From positions 1,054,001-1,118,000 of the forward strand of contig NZ_JAFBCC010000001.1 of NCBI RefSeq assembly GCF_016907495.1: 64,000 nt of DNA, written 5' to 3'. Shown here piece by piece: positions 51,837-61,030 of this stretch; positions within the stretch are counted from its first letter, which is position 1; each line of letters opens with the position of its first letter. Source of the DNA: Arthrobacter tumbae (GTDB taxonomy: Bacteria; Actinomycetota; Actinomycetes; Actinomycetales; Micrococcaceae). The position numbers were made by a program, and so were the translations under genes. The notes below the pieces were generated by a model. It had not been told where the DNA came from, did not search any database, and saw only the letters and a list, made by a program, of their open reading frames with translations.

Positions 51837-52139
51837 ATGGCTACGGATTACGACGCACCGCGCGTACGCGAAGAGGATCAGCCGGCCAACGAGTCGCTGG
51901 AGGCTCTCAAAGCCCAGCGCAGCGCCTCCACTCAGAATTCGGCGATCGATGCAGATGAGACAGATACAGCTGAAGGCCTGGATCTGCCCGGCGCTGTCCT
52001 CGAAGAGGAACTTCAGATACAGGTCATCCCGGAACAGCAGGACGAATTCACCTGCATGTCCTGCTTCCTGGTTCGACACCGTTCACAGCTTGCCCGGGAA
52101 AAGAACGGCAACAAGTACTGCAAAGACTGCGAGGGATAG
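51837..52139 (+). CDS. DUF4193 protein
   Basis: A 100-aa actinobacterial protein: MATDYDAPR at the start, an acidic central stretch (LPGAVLEEELQIQVIPEQQDEF) and a zinc-ribbon-like C-terminus with CMSC and CKDC pairs. DUF4193 is restricted to Actinobacteria and its function is unknown; a zinc-binding role in transcription is speculative. AAGGA lies upstream, with a TAGCCT -10-like box near 51793. Confidence 0.92.
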   Translation: MATDYDAPRVREEDQPANESLEALKAQRSASTQNSAIDADETDTAEGLDLPGAVLEEELQIQVIPEQQDEFTCMSCFLVRHRSQLAREKNGNKYCKDCEG

Positions 52140-52181
52140 TTCTGCCTCAGCGGGCGGTTCTGGTCCCGTATGCCGGCAAGG

Positions 52182-53234
52182 TCAACGGCGTGCCTGGCCG
52201 GCTGGTTCGCCTACGGAGTTCGCTCGGTACTGCAAGTCGTCACCGCGCAGGTACCTGCCTACTTCCCCCGCGATGATGGCAGCCGCGTTGTGGGCTGTTT
52301 CCTTGCTCGATCCAGCGAGGTGAGGAGTCATCACCACACCGGGTGTGCTCAGTAGCCTGGAGCGAGCGGGGATGGGCTCCTCTGCGAATACGTCGAAGGC
52401 CGCACCGAACAGGTGACCGGTCTCCAGAGCATCAAGCGCGGCGTCGTAATTCAGCAGTGCGCCGCGAGCACAGTTCACCAGGACGGAACCTTGCGGCATG
52501 GCCGCAATCTCCGGGGCGCCGATCATGCCGACCGTTTCATCGGTAACCCGGGCATGGAGGGAAACGATGCGAGAGCGGTGCAGCAGTTCCTCCAACTGCA
52601 CCAGTTCAACAGAATCACCGAGCTCATCTTGGGTGATGTAGGGGTCGCTGACCAGGACGCGCGCTCCAAAGCCTCCGAGAATACGGGCGACTTTCCGACC
52701 GATCGCGCCATAACCGACCAGCCCCACCGTGCTTCCCTCAAGCTCAGGGCCGACCTGGTCATACATGTAGTAGTCGCCGCGCCATTGTCCGGCGAGCAAG
52801 TCCCCATGGGTCGCGGGGATCCGACGGGCGGCAGCCAGCATCATCGCGATCGTATGCTCCGCAGTGGCGGTGGAATTACGTCCTGGAGCATAGGTGACGG
52901 CAACTCCATGGCGTGTGGCGGCGTCGAGGTTGGCATTGACCGGGCCGCCGCGTCCAATGCAGAAAAGTCGAAGGTCGGGGCACTGCGCCAGGACGGCTTC
53001 GGTGAGCGGCGCCATCTGGGTCACACAGATCTCCACTCCCTGCAGGGCTGCAACAAGTTCGTCTTCCGAGCCGGAAGCTTCATCGACTTCGGCGACCCGG
53101 CCGAAGGGGACAGTCGGCCAAGGCAGGGTCAGCCGCGAGCATGATGCACCCCCGGGAATTTCGCGCTCGATTGCATTTATCAGGAGTTCACTGGTGACGA
53201 AGTGGTCTCCAGCGGCCAGAATGCGGGTTGTCAT
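52182..53234 (-). CDS. D-isomer-specific 2-hydroxyacid dehydrogenase
   Basis: A 350-aa NAD-dependent dehydrogenase: GSTVGLVGYGAIGRKVARIL dinucleotide site, Arg in LVNCARGALLN, catalytic Glu region and HLAGSS with the active-site His. It is the last gene of the sugar-catabolic operon (importer, two kinases, phosphatase). Enzymes of this family oxidise D-hydroxyacids such as glycerate, erythronate 4-phosphate or gluconate derivatives, so oxidation of a sugar-acid phosphate is inferred. AAGGA precedes ATG 53234. Confidence 0.9.
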   Translation of the reverse strand: MTTRILAAGDHFVTSELLINAIEREIPGGASCSRLTLPWPTVPFGRVAEVDEASGSEDELVAALQGVEICVTQMAPLTEAVLAQCPDLRLFCIGRGGPVNANLDAATRHGVAVTYAPGRNSTATAEHTIAMMLAAARRIPATHGDLLAGQWRGDYYMYDQVGPELEGSTVGLVGYGAIGRKVARILGGFGARVLVSDPYITQDELGDSVELVQLEELLHRSRIVSLHARVTDETVGMIGAPEIAAMPQGSVLVNCARGALLNYDAALDALETGHLFGAAFDVFAEEPIPARSRLLSTPGVVMTPHLAGSSKETAHNAAAIIAGEVGRYLRGDDLQYRANSVGEPAGQARR

Positions 53235-53274
53235 GGTGTGTCCTTCGTTGTTTCCGTAGTGTTCCAGAAGCCGA

Positions 53275-53889
53275 TTAGTGCGCTTGCGCAGTAGGCACGT
53301 TATAGGAGTGCAGCGCGGCGTTTCCGTTGCTGATCCTTACCTCGGTAAGTGAGCAGTTGTTGAGAATAGGGAAGGTCCGCCGGTACCTGGACGGGTCGAT
53401 ACCCAGGTAGCTGCACAAGACGAGCCTGATAGCGGTGGAATGGGCCACCACGAGAATTCGCCCGTCCTGATGTGCTCTTTGGATGTCGCTGAGGGCGCTC
53501 GTGATACGTAGGATTGCGGTTTCGGGATGTTCACCACCCGGAAGGTGATGGGCTACTGGATCCCGGTGGAAGGCTGCGAGCTCCTGTGGGAACTGTTCCT
53601 GCATCTCCGCAGCGGTCAGCCCCTCCCCCTTGCCGAAATCCAGCTCACACAACCGGACATCGGTGTTCAGGGGAAGTCCTGTCGCGTCAGCCGTTTTCGC
53701 TGCCGTGTACTTCGCCCTGCTGAGGGTTGATGCCCAGATTCCTGTCAGGTCCGCAGATTGCGCCCATCGCGCAAGGCCGTTTCCCTGGTCTGCCCCGCGC
53801 TTCGTCAAGGCAACGTCGCTCCTACCGGCGTACCGGTTTTCGGAGTGCCAGACCGTTTCGCCATGGCGGGTGAGAATGAATGTTGTCAT
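53275..53889 (-). CDS. Histidine phosphatase family protein
   Basis: A 204-aa phosphoglycerate-mutase-like phosphatase: LTRHGETVWHSENRYAG with the catalytic His, WASTLSRAKYTA, the acid in CELDFGKGEG and VVAHSTAIRLVL with the second His. It likely dephosphorylates a sugar phosphate made by the adjacent kinases. ATG 53889 overlaps the kinase stop (ATGA), and GGAGG lies 5 nt upstream. Confidence 0.9.
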   Translation of the reverse strand: MTTFILTRHGETVWHSENRYAGRSDVALTKRGADQGNGLARWAQSADLTGIWASTLSRAKYTAAKTADATGLPLNTDVRLCELDFGKGEGLTAAEMQEQFPQELAAFHRDPVAHHLPGGEHPETAILRITSALSDIQRAHQDGRILVVAHSTAIRLVLCSYLGIDPSRYRRTFPILNNCSLTEVRISNGNAALHSYNVPTAQAH

Positions 53890-55373
53890 GCGATCCTCCG
53901 TGCATGTGATGCGACGCCTGCGCTCAGCCAGCCGCGATTCTCCAGATGTTCCACGAACGTTGCGTACGCGGGGTCGAACCGTCCCGCGTAGTCCTCGCGG
54001 GGAGCGATGACAGATCCGATTTGGACCATATCCGCTGCCACTTCCGGGGACCTTCTGCCTGAGGCTCCCGCAGCTGCAAGAATCGCTGCGCCAAGGGACG
54101 GCTCGGCGTTTTGCGGCAGCCAAACCTCCCGTCCCAGGATGTCGGCGCGTAGTTGGGACCAGTAGCTGCTGTTGGTCGCGCCGCCGGTCAGTAGTAGCCG
54201 GCCCGACGTATCCGCCCCCAGAGAGCCGAGATAATCAAAGCTGAGCCGCTCAACGAAGGCGAGACCCTGCAGCACTGCGCCATACCGCGCGGCCGCGGTC
54301 TCGGGATGACCGATCGTGAATTCGCGGGCGCCTGCAGCGGCGAAGGGGAACCGCTCTCCCTCGGACACAAGCGGGTACGTTGTGGCACCCGGATGGAATT
54401 CGGCTGCCTGGAGCGCGAGGGCACGGAGGTCAGCCCCTTCGAAGTCGCGGGCAATCACTCCGGCACCCGAGCTCGAGGCACCGCCGGGAAGCCATTGCCC
54501 TTCGGGACCCTTATGCGAGTAGACCACGCCGTGCGGATCGTGAAGGAGGTTTTCCGAGACGCCCTTGAGCACAAGCGTGGTGCCCACTACCGAGTTCCAG
54601 TCACCGGGGTTGAGCGCACCGGCGCCGAGCTGGGCGGCACAGCCATCTGTGGCACCCGAGATGATAGGTATCCCCTCAGGCAGTCCGGTCTGCTCCGCTG
54701 CCTCTGTGCTCACATTCGCGACGAAGTGCCCCGAACGTACCACCGGAGGGAAGAGGGAAGCTGCCAGGTGCAGCGAGTCGATTATCTGCGATGGCCAGGA
54801 CTCCGCGATCAGATCGACACCCGTTTTCAAGGCACTGCTCAGGTCGGTTGCGACGTTTCGTCCTGCAAGCCGCCGGTTGATGAAGTCGGTCTGATGAAGC
54901 AACTGTGTACCGTCCTCCTCCATCGCCTGCGGGTGGTTTTGACGAAGCCATACCAATTTCGGTAACGCCCAACTGGGTTGCATGTGCCGGTAGCCCAGCT
55001 TTGTCCATAGGTCCTCACCGGCACGGTTCACTTCGTCGAGATGCCCACCAGCCCTGCCGTCGTCGTACATGAGCCCCCGGGTCAGCGGGATACTGTGGGC
55101 ATTGGCGAGCAGGATTGTCCCGGACGTCCCATCCACCGCAACGGCACCGATCGGGGCGTTCACACCTACCAGGGCTTGACGCGTCGCGGCACACACGGCT
55201 GTCCACCACTGTTCGGGATCCTGCTCGTGGCGATGTCCGTCCCGCATGCTCGTCAATGGCGACGAGCCCGACCCAAGGACTATTCCGTCGAACTGCACTA
55301 CCAGCGCTCGCACACTTTGAGTGCCGAGATCGATTCCGACCCACGCCTGCTCCTCGGGAGCGCGAGAGGTCAT
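53886..55373 (-). CDS. FGGY-family carbohydrate kinase (second copy)
   Basis: A 495-aa sugar kinase: N-terminal phosphate loop WVGIDLGTQSVRAL, DGTSGTI, a central ISGATDGCAAQLGAGAL and LLTGGATNSSYW in the ATP site. It is related to xylulokinase and gluconokinase-like members. ATG 55373 overlaps the stop of the upstream kinase (ATGA). Two kinases in one operon suggest either sequential steps or use of two related sugars. Confidence 0.9.
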   Translation of the reverse strand: MTSRAPEEQAWVGIDLGTQSVRALVVQFDGIVLGSGSSPLTSMRDGHRHEQDPEQWWTAVCAATRQALVGVNAPIGAVAVDGTSGTILLANAHSIPLTRGLMYDDGRAGGHLDEVNRAGEDLWTKLGYRHMQPSWALPKLVWLRQNHPQAMEEDGTQLLHQTDFINRRLAGRNVATDLSSALKTGVDLIAESWPSQIIDSLHLAASLFPPVVRSGHFVANVSTEAAEQTGLPEGIPIISGATDGCAAQLGAGALNPGDWNSVVGTTLVLKGVSENLLHDPHGVVYSHKGPEGQWLPGGASSSGAGVIARDFEGADLRALALQAAEFHPGATTYPLVSEGERFPFAAAGAREFTIGHPETAAARYGAVLQGLAFVERLSFDYLGSLGADTSGRLLLTGGATNSSYWSQLRADILGREVWLPQNAEPSLGAAILAAAGASGRRSPEVAADMVQIGSVIAPREDYAGRFDPAYATFVEHLENRGWLSAGVASHARRIA

Positions 55374-56869
55374 TGGGTTTCCTGCGCTCGGGAGCGCAGA
55401 CGGGCAAGCAGCGGCCACGAGCGGCGTGAGTCCTCGCGGAGGGTAAGAAAATCGCGATACAGCTCGTTGTAGAACTGCCGCTCCGCGCCCGGCTCCCACA
55501 TGCTGCTGATCCGCACGTGCGCTGCCACCGCGTCTTCAATGGATCGGCTGGCACCGGTGGCAACGAGTCCCAGAATGAAAGCACCACGGGCTCCGATTTC
55601 CGAGTCCGCCAACTTGCGCACGGGTACACCGGTCATCGTCGCGATGAGCTGCAGCCACACAGCGTTCTCGGCTCCCCCGCCGCAGACGCGCAATTCGGTG
55701 GGTACGGCGGAGCCCGCTTCAAGGCAGTCGCGGATGACAAACGTCAGTCCTTCGAGGACCGCGCGCGCCACTTCCGGCCGGCCATGTTCAAGTGAGAGTC
55801 CCAGAAAGCTTCCGCGGGCTTCCGAGTCGAGGAACGGCGCGCGCTCTCCTGCGGGTGAAAGGTAGGGCAAAAACATGAGTCCGCCTGCGCCTGGGGAACT
55901 GTTGGCTGCCAGGTCGGTGAAGTCAATGGGCGTTGCGCAGTTCAGCAGAGTGCATGCCCACTGGATCACCTCGCCTCCAGCGAGGGTCGGCAGCGCACGA
56001 AGGTAACGGTCCTCGACCCCGAGACCGACGGTCAGGCCGGCTGGAACGCCGGTGGTGTCAATGCGGTCAACCACCATTTCCGTACACAGCGTCGTGCCGA
56101 GGATGCTGCAGGCTTGCCCTGGAAGCACCGCCCCCGCACCGATCGCCGTCGCTGCGATGTCGTAGGAAGCCATCACGACATGAATTCCCAGCGGAAGGCC
56201 GACGTGCGCAGCTCCTTCGGCGCTAAGCGGTCGTGATCGATCCGCATCCCGCAGAATCGGAGGCATCAGGTCCGCCGCCCACTCCATGGCATACGCCTCG
56301 AAAAGCTCTTGCGAGTATTCACGGGCGCGTACGTCCATGAAGGGTGCAGCGCCATCGGAATTGTCCACCGCTGCAACACCGGTCAACTTGAGGAACAGGT
56401 AGCCGTTGCAGGTCAGCGACGCCTCCGATGCTTCCAGCCGCTCGGGATCGTGCTTGGACAACCACGTCAGGATGGCGTTTGGCAGACCGGCAAAGGACAG
56501 GGATCCGTTGGTGCGGTAGGTGCGGCCCAGCACGCCTTCGCTGCGCCACTGCTCCACAATTGACGCGGCCCTGCCGTCATTCCAAAGGATCGCCGGACCG
56601 GTGGGATTACCGGCGTCGTCCACCAGCCAACTGCCGTCCCCCTGACCCGTGATCGCAAGGAAATCAACAGGTTCGGTTAGTCGGGCGGCAACCTCACGGA
56701 TGCTTTCTGCGACAGCTTTCCACACAGCCGCCATGTCCTGCTCCGCCCAGCCGGGTTCGGGATGGGTGACCAGAGTGGAACGACGGACGACGACGGCTTC
56801 CCGGCCTGCGTCGTCGTACCCCACCGCTTTAATCATGGTGGTGCCGGCGTCGACTGCTATTGCTGTCAC
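55370..56869 (-). CDS. FGGY-family carbohydrate kinase (first copy)
   Basis: A 499-aa sugar kinase: AIAVDAGTTMIKAVGYD, ITGQGDGSWLVD, ILWNDGRA, ASYDIAATAIGAGAV, FLPYLSPAGERAPFLD and LRVCGGGAENAVWLQ. It resembles xylulose, glycerol or erythritol kinases; the exact sugar is not clear. GTG 56869 is the start, with AGGAG about 7 nt upstream. It follows the permease gene by 34 bp. Confidence 0.9.
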   Translation of the reverse strand: MTAIAVDAGTTMIKAVGYDDAGREAVVVRRSTLVTHPEPGWAEQDMAAVWKAVAESIREVAARLTEPVDFLAITGQGDGSWLVDDAGNPTGPAILWNDGRAASIVEQWRSEGVLGRTYRTNGSLSFAGLPNAILTWLSKHDPERLEASEASLTCNGYLFLKLTGVAAVDNSDGAAPFMDVRAREYSQELFEAYAMEWAADLMPPILRDADRSRPLSAEGAAHVGLPLGIHVVMASYDIAATAIGAGAVLPGQACSILGTTLCTEMVVDRIDTTGVPAGLTVGLGVEDRYLRALPTLAGGEVIQWACTLLNCATPIDFTDLAANSSPGAGGLMFLPYLSPAGERAPFLDSEARGSFLGLSLEHGRPEVARAVLEGLTFVIRDCLEAGSAVPTELRVCGGGAENAVWLQLIATMTGVPVRKLADSEIGARGAFILGLVATGASRSIEDAVAAHVRISSMWEPGAERQFYNELYRDFLTLREDSRRSWPLLARLRSRAQETQ

Positions 56870-56903
56870 TGTGTTCTCCTCATGCCTCTGTCGGACCAGC
56901 GAA

Positions 56904-58160
56904 TCATGCTTTGCCGTGTGATGAACGGGACCTGCGGGACACCGAGTCAAGAGTGACCGCAAGGAGCAGGACAGCGCCGGTCACCATGAAGCGGAAAGAT
57001 GAATCAAGGCTTAGCAGGGTGAGCCCGCTTGAGATGGACTGGATAACAATGATGCCCAACAAGGCTGCAAAGGCGCTGCCCCTCCCGCCGAAGAGACTGG
57101 TCCCACCGATCACGGCGGCCGCGATCGCGTTGAGATTCACGTCTCCGCCGCCGCTGCCCTGATTCGCGGCGGCCAACCGGGAAGCAGCGAGGATACCGCC
57201 GACGGCGGCCAGGGTGCTGCATGCGATGAACGCCGATGTGTAGATCGCCTTGACGTTGATGCCCGCCCGGCGGGCTGCCTCGACGTTGCCGCCCACTGCG
57301 AACATCGATCGGCCCCATTTGGTTCTGGTCAGTGCGTAATGCATCGCAAGAACGAGGGCGAGGAAGAAGACGAACATCCAGCCCACGCCCCGTGCCTGAT
57401 TCAGGTACCAGACAACGAGGCCGGCCACGACAAGGAGGCCCGCAGCCCTGAGCGCACTGATGCGCAGCGACCTGCTCGATAGTCCGGCGGCGCGCCGTGC
57501 GCCGGCGTGCCTGAAGTCGATGACAAACAAGGCAACGGCCGCAGCGAAGACCAGTACGTAGGACAGCCAGGCGGGCACGAATGCCAGCTGGGCGAAGTAC
57601 ACCAGCGGCGAGCCGAATGGAATATTGATCGATCCGATCGGCCCGAGGACGTAGAGCTGCAGCCCGAGGAATCCAAGCAGGCCCGCAAGGGTAATGACGA
57701 AGGCAGGAACCCCGAAACGATTGAAGACCTGCCCATAGAACCATCCGATCGCCACTCCGAGGAGTACTGCTGCAAGCACCGACAACCAGACCGACCAGCC
57801 CAGGTTGACGAGTGAGACCGCAACGACAGCGCTCGAAAGGCCGCTGACCGATCCAACCGAAAGATCGATCTGGCCGAGGAGCAGCACGCACACAATTCCG
57901 AGCGCGATCACTCCGACAGCGGCGCTCTCCATGGCGAGGTTCACCAGGTTGGAACTCGACAGGAACTTCGGGTTGAGAATTTGCAGGACGGTCCAGATTA
58001 TTGCCAGTCCTGCGATGACCGGAAGCACCCCGAGGTCGCCTGAACGCACCTTGTCTGTTGCGCTTTGAACGGCGCCCTTCACGCCGGTCGAGGTGCGGAG
58101 ACGTTCATCCTGGCGGTCGATTGTCGGCGGAGCAGGAGTTGATGCGACGGAGCTTTTCAT
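56904..58160 (-). CDS. Sugar ABC transporter permease, XylH/RbsC type
   Basis: A 418-aa permease with 10 or so helices, of the ribose/xylose (BPD_transp_2) group: GIVCVLLLGQIDLSVGSVSGL near the N-terminal third, FGVPAFVITLAGLLGFLGL, and the C-terminal GGNVEAARRAGINVKAIY and NLNAIAAAVIGGTSLFGGRG. The length is like XylH. It overlaps the ATPase gene by ATGA. Confidence 0.92.
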   Translation of the reverse strand: MKSSVASTPAPPTIDRQDERLRTSTGVKGAVQSATDKVRSGDLGVLPVIAGLAIIWTVLQILNPKFLSSSNLVNLAMESAAVGVIALGIVCVLLLGQIDLSVGSVSGLSSAVVAVSLVNLGWSVWLSVLAAVLLGVAIGWFYGQVFNRFGVPAFVITLAGLLGFLGLQLYVLGPIGSINIPFGSPLVYFAQLAFVPAWLSYVLVFAAAVALFVIDFRHAGARRAAGLSSRSLRISALRAAGLLVVAGLVVWYLNQARGVGWMFVFFLALVLAMHYALTRTKWGRSMFAVGGNVEAARRAGINVKAIYTSAFIACSTLAAVGGILAASRLAAANQGSGGGDVNLNAIAAAVIGGTSLFGGRGSAFAALLGIIVIQSISSGLTLLSLDSSFRFMVTGAVLLLAVTLDSVSRRSRSSHGKA

Positions 58161-58972
58161 GACAGCTGTTCCTGGGTTGAGGGGTGGTTGCGTGTGGCAG
58201 AGCGGCGGGACACAACGTTGTCTGTTGCTCCGGTGATGGCTGCGATCACCTCTTCGGTAGAGACATCGGCGACGCGGAACGTTCCGTTGTTCTTACCGAG
58301 GCGAAGAACAGCGACGCGGTCGGCGACCGCCTTAACGTCGGCCATGTTGTGGCTGATCATGATGACGCCGAGTCCCCGGTCCCTCAGCCTTTCGACGAGA
58401 TTGAGCACTTCAGCGGTCTGGGCGACTCCCAGCGCTGCTGTTGGTTCGTCGAGAATGATGACTTTGGGGTTACCCAGCAGGGAGCGCGCGATTGCCACCG
58501 TTTGACGCTGGCCGCCGGAAAGGGAAGCGATTGCCGTGTGGAGGGAGGGAATCTTCGCGGAAAGCTGCTTCAGTAGCTCCCAGGAGCGCGTCTCCATCTC
58601 CACCTCGTTGAGCCGGTACGGCGAAACTTCCCGTCCAAGGAACAGATTGTTGATGACATTGAGGTTGTCGCACAAAGCGAGGTCCTGGAAGACGGTGGCA
58701 ATACCCAAATTGAGTGCAGCCATCGGCGTGGGAATAGTCTCCACCCGATCCTCGAATGTAATTCGCCCTGCACTCGGTGCATGCACGCCCGAGAGAACCT
58801 TGACCAGTGTGGATTTACCTGCGCCGTTGTCGCCCACAATGGCGACGACTTCCCCCGCCGCGACATCAAGGTCGATATCTGTCAGCGCCGCGACGGCTCC
58901 GAAAGACTTACTGATCCCGTGAAGCGAGAGGATGGCCGAACCTGTAGGAGCAATCTTCGTTGTTGTGCTCAT
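58157..58972 (-). CDS. Sugar ABC transporter ATP-binding protein, single-domain
   Basis: A 271-aa ATPase: Walker A GDNGAGKST (47-55), signature LSGGQRQTVAIARSL, Walker B VIILDEPTAALG and ISHNMADV. Unlike XylG or RbsA it carries one nucleotide-binding domain, as in FrcA-type importers, and so should act as a homodimer. It sits between the binding protein (10-bp gap) and the permease. Confidence 0.92.
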   Translation of the reverse strand: MSTTTKIAPTGSAILSLHGISKSFGAVAALTDIDLDVAAGEVVAIVGDNGAGKSTLVKVLSGVHAPSAGRITFEDRVETIPTPMAALNLGIATVFQDLALCDNLNVINNLFLGREVSPYRLNEVEMETRSWELLKQLSAKIPSLHTAIASLSGGQRQTVAIARSLLGNPKVIILDEPTAALGVAQTAEVLNLVERLRDRGLGVIMISHNMADVKAVADRVAVLRLGKNNGTFRVADVSTEEVIAAITGATDNVVSRRSATRNHPSTQEQLS

Positions 58973-58982
58973 GGCGTGCTTC

Positions 58983-60056
58983 CTAGCTGATGCCGGCGGC
59001 CGCGCAGGCCTCGGCATACGTCGGTGTGCACAGCTCATCTACGGTGGCCACCCCGCCATCGATCACTACTTCTTCAAGGTTCTCCAGGGTGACGACTGTC
59101 GGCTCGAACAACTCGGACGGCGTATCGAAGAGTTCGGTCTTCCCTTCGACCGTCTCGCCGCTCGCGAACCGGTAAGCAATTTCTGCAGCAGCCTCAGCAA
59201 CGATTTTGATGGGTTTCGAAATGGTATTGTATTGGTCGCCGGCGACGATGCGCTGCAGTGCGGCCAGTTCGGCGTCGTTCCCGGTCACCGGCGGAACCTC
59301 TGCGATCCCCGCTGCCTTGAAAGCGGCGATTGAACCGCCAGCCGTTCCATCATTCGCGGCTACAACGCCGGCTAGCTCAGGGCCGAACCTCGTAATCTGG
59401 CCGCTCACCCAGTTCTGCGCTTCTGTTGGGTCCCAACCGGGGGTGTCGAACTCGGCAAGAAGTTCGAAGTTGCTGGGGTCGATAGAGCTGTGAATGCCAC
59501 GCTTGATGAGGCCGGCCGCCGCGTCTGTCGGTGAACCATTCACCTGAAGCAGCCCACCCTCAGCACCGGTTTCCGTCAGGTGACTCACGAGTGACTCGCC
59601 AATGAGCGCACCAATAGCCTCATTGTCGAAGGAGACATAGTAGTCAGCCGGAAGGTCAGGAATGGGACGGTCGTAAGCGATGATTGGAATGTCCTGGGAC
59701 TGAGCCGAATTCACAATGGTTGCCGCCGCTGCGGAATCAACTGGATCGATGACGATGGCGTCGACTCCCTGCGCGATAGCCGAATTGGCCTGCTCCTGCT
59801 GCTTGGAGGCGCTCGCGTCAGCGTTGGAGTAGAGGACCTCACATTCTTCGCAGAGTTCCTTCATCTTCGCCTCGAAGAGGGGGCGGTCAAACAGCTCGTA
59901 GCGGGTGGATGCATTGTCCGGCATCAGGAAGGCGATCGTCTTCGCCTCACCGTCTTCAGGACTACCGCTTGCAGCGGCGCCGCAGCCCGTTGCTGCGAGG
60001 GCGATACAGGTGGAGGCTGCGAGCGCAAAGGGAACCTGGTTCAAGAACTTCTTCAT
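58983..60056 (-). CDS. Sugar-binding lipoprotein, XylF/RbsB-like
   Basis: A 357-aa periplasmic-binding-protein-type lipoprotein (lipobox LAATGC, Cys25). Peripla_BP_4 features: TIAFLMPDNASTRYELFDRP, QGVDAIVIDPVDSAAAATIV, IIAYDRPIPD, VSFDNEAIGAL and a late VVAANDGTAGGSIAAFKAAG. The pattern and length match D-xylose-type binding proteins most, but the ligand is inferred. It is the first gene of the operon, with a DeoR operator upstream. Confidence 0.92.
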   Translation of the reverse strand: MKKFLNQVPFALAASTCIALAATGCGAAASGSPEDGEAKTIAFLMPDNASTRYELFDRPLFEAKMKELCEECEVLYSNADASASKQQEQANSAIAQGVDAIVIDPVDSAAAATIVNSAQSQDIPIIAYDRPIPDLPADYYVSFDNEAIGALIGESLVSHLTETGAEGGLLQVNGSPTDAAAGLIKRGIHSSIDPSNFELLAEFDTPGWDPTEAQNWVSGQITRFGPELAGVVAANDGTAGGSIAAFKAAGIAEVPPVTGNDAELAALQRIVAGDQYNTISKPIKIVAEAAAEIAYRFASGETVEGKTELFDTPSELFEPTVVTLENLEEVVIDGGVATVDELCTPTYAEACAAAGIS

Positions 60057-60118
60057 TGAATTCTCTTTCGTGTCTTGGCTACTGACCGGAGCGTGGAAAC
60101 AAACGCATGTGATGAGAG

Positions 60119-60135
60119 TAACATTAAACATGTTA
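60119..60135. promoter_or_regulatory. Putative DeoR operator
   Basis: TAACAT-TAAAC-ATGTTA is a 6-bp inverted repeat in an unusually AT-rich stretch between the sugar operon and the regulator. On the minus strand it overlaps TTGATA and GTTACT spaced 17 bp apart, a reasonable promoter for the binding-protein gene. Confidence 0.6.
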
Positions 60136-60217
60136 GATGTATCAAGAAAAGTGTTAAAGATGTCATGACTTTAGTATTGGCAAGAGAAGCGCACCTACCA
60201 CCGAAGGCGGCACGAAC

Positions 60218-61030
60218 GTGAGCTTAGAGGGAACCGGCCGGAAACCGCGGCTCGAGAGGCAGCGGCAACTCGTCGATCAGGTATTGAGCGCAGGGTTCGC
60301 CAGCGCCTCGCAGCTGGCGTCGCTGTGCGGAGTGAGCGTCATGACCATCCACCGCGACATTGATGAGCTCGCTAGGAAAGGCGTGCTGAGAAAGGTTTCG
60401 GGAGGCGTCTCGGCACTTCCCTCGACGGTGTTCGAGGCAAGCTCCGAAATCAGGATGCAGATAGAACCTTCAGCGAAGCAGTCCCTCGCCCGAGTCGCTG
60501 CGACTTTCGTAGACGCCGGCATGTCCGTAATGCTGGACGACTCCACCACGGTTCTGGCTCTCGCGAGGTTGCTTAACGACACAGGGCCGCTCACGGTCCT
60601 CACCAATTATCGGCAGGCACTCGAGGTCTTCCGTGAGAACGACGACGTTCGCCTCATTATGATCGGGGGCCAATACAGCCGGACCCATGACTCCTTCATC
60701 ACACTCCCGACCGACTCTGCAATGACGTCCTACGCGGTCGATGTCGTGTTCCAGTCCACATCAACGATGGGATCCCGGATGACCTACCACCAGGAACAGG
60801 AGGTTGTCCTCATGAAGCGGGTCATGCTCCGCGCGGCAGCCCGACGTGTGCTCTTGATGGACGGCTCCAAAGTGGGGCGCACGTCGCTGCACCATTACGT
60901 GCCGGTCAGCGACTTCACCGATGTGATCATCACCGACGATGTTCCGGCCGACGTGGTTAAGGAACTGCGGGAGCAATGTACAGTGCACATTGCTCCCGCA
61001 GCGCCCGATGGACGGAAATCGAGGGGCTGA
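60218..61030 (+). CDS. DeoR family transcriptional regulator
   Basis: A 270-aa repressor: helix-turn-helix FASASQLASLCGVSVMTIHRDIDEL, a KVSGGVSALPS wing, and a sugar-phosphate-sensing C-terminal domain (DDSTTVLALARLL, IMIGGQYSR, MDGSKVGR). It is divergent from the importer operon and probably releases it when a phosphorylated sugar binds. The start is GTG 60218. Its 3' end contains a 15-bp perfect inverted repeat (60965-60979 with 60987-61001). Confidence 0.92.
   Translation: MSLEGTGRKPRLERQRQLVDQVLSAGFASASQLASLCGVSVMTIHRDIDELARKGVLRKVSGGVSALPSTVFEASSEIRMQIEPSAKQSLARVAATFVDAGMSVMLDDSTTVLALARLLNDTGPLTVLTNYRQALEVFRENDDVRLIMIGGQYSRTHDSFITLPTDSAMTSYAVDVVFQSTSTMGSRMTYHQEQEVVLMKRVMLRAAARRVLLMDGSKVGRTSLHHYVPVSDFTDVIITDDVPADVVKELREQCTVHIAPAAPDGRKSRG
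60965..61001. repeat. 15-bp perfect inverted repeat inside the 3' end of the DeoR gene
   Basis: CTGCGGGAGCAATGT pairs fully with 60987-61001 across a 7-nt loop (ACAGTGC). It ends 29 nt before the shared TGATCA stop region, where the DeoR gene and nucleoside hydrolase gene converge with no gap. It may serve as a coding-embedded bidirectional terminator. Confidence 0.7.
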
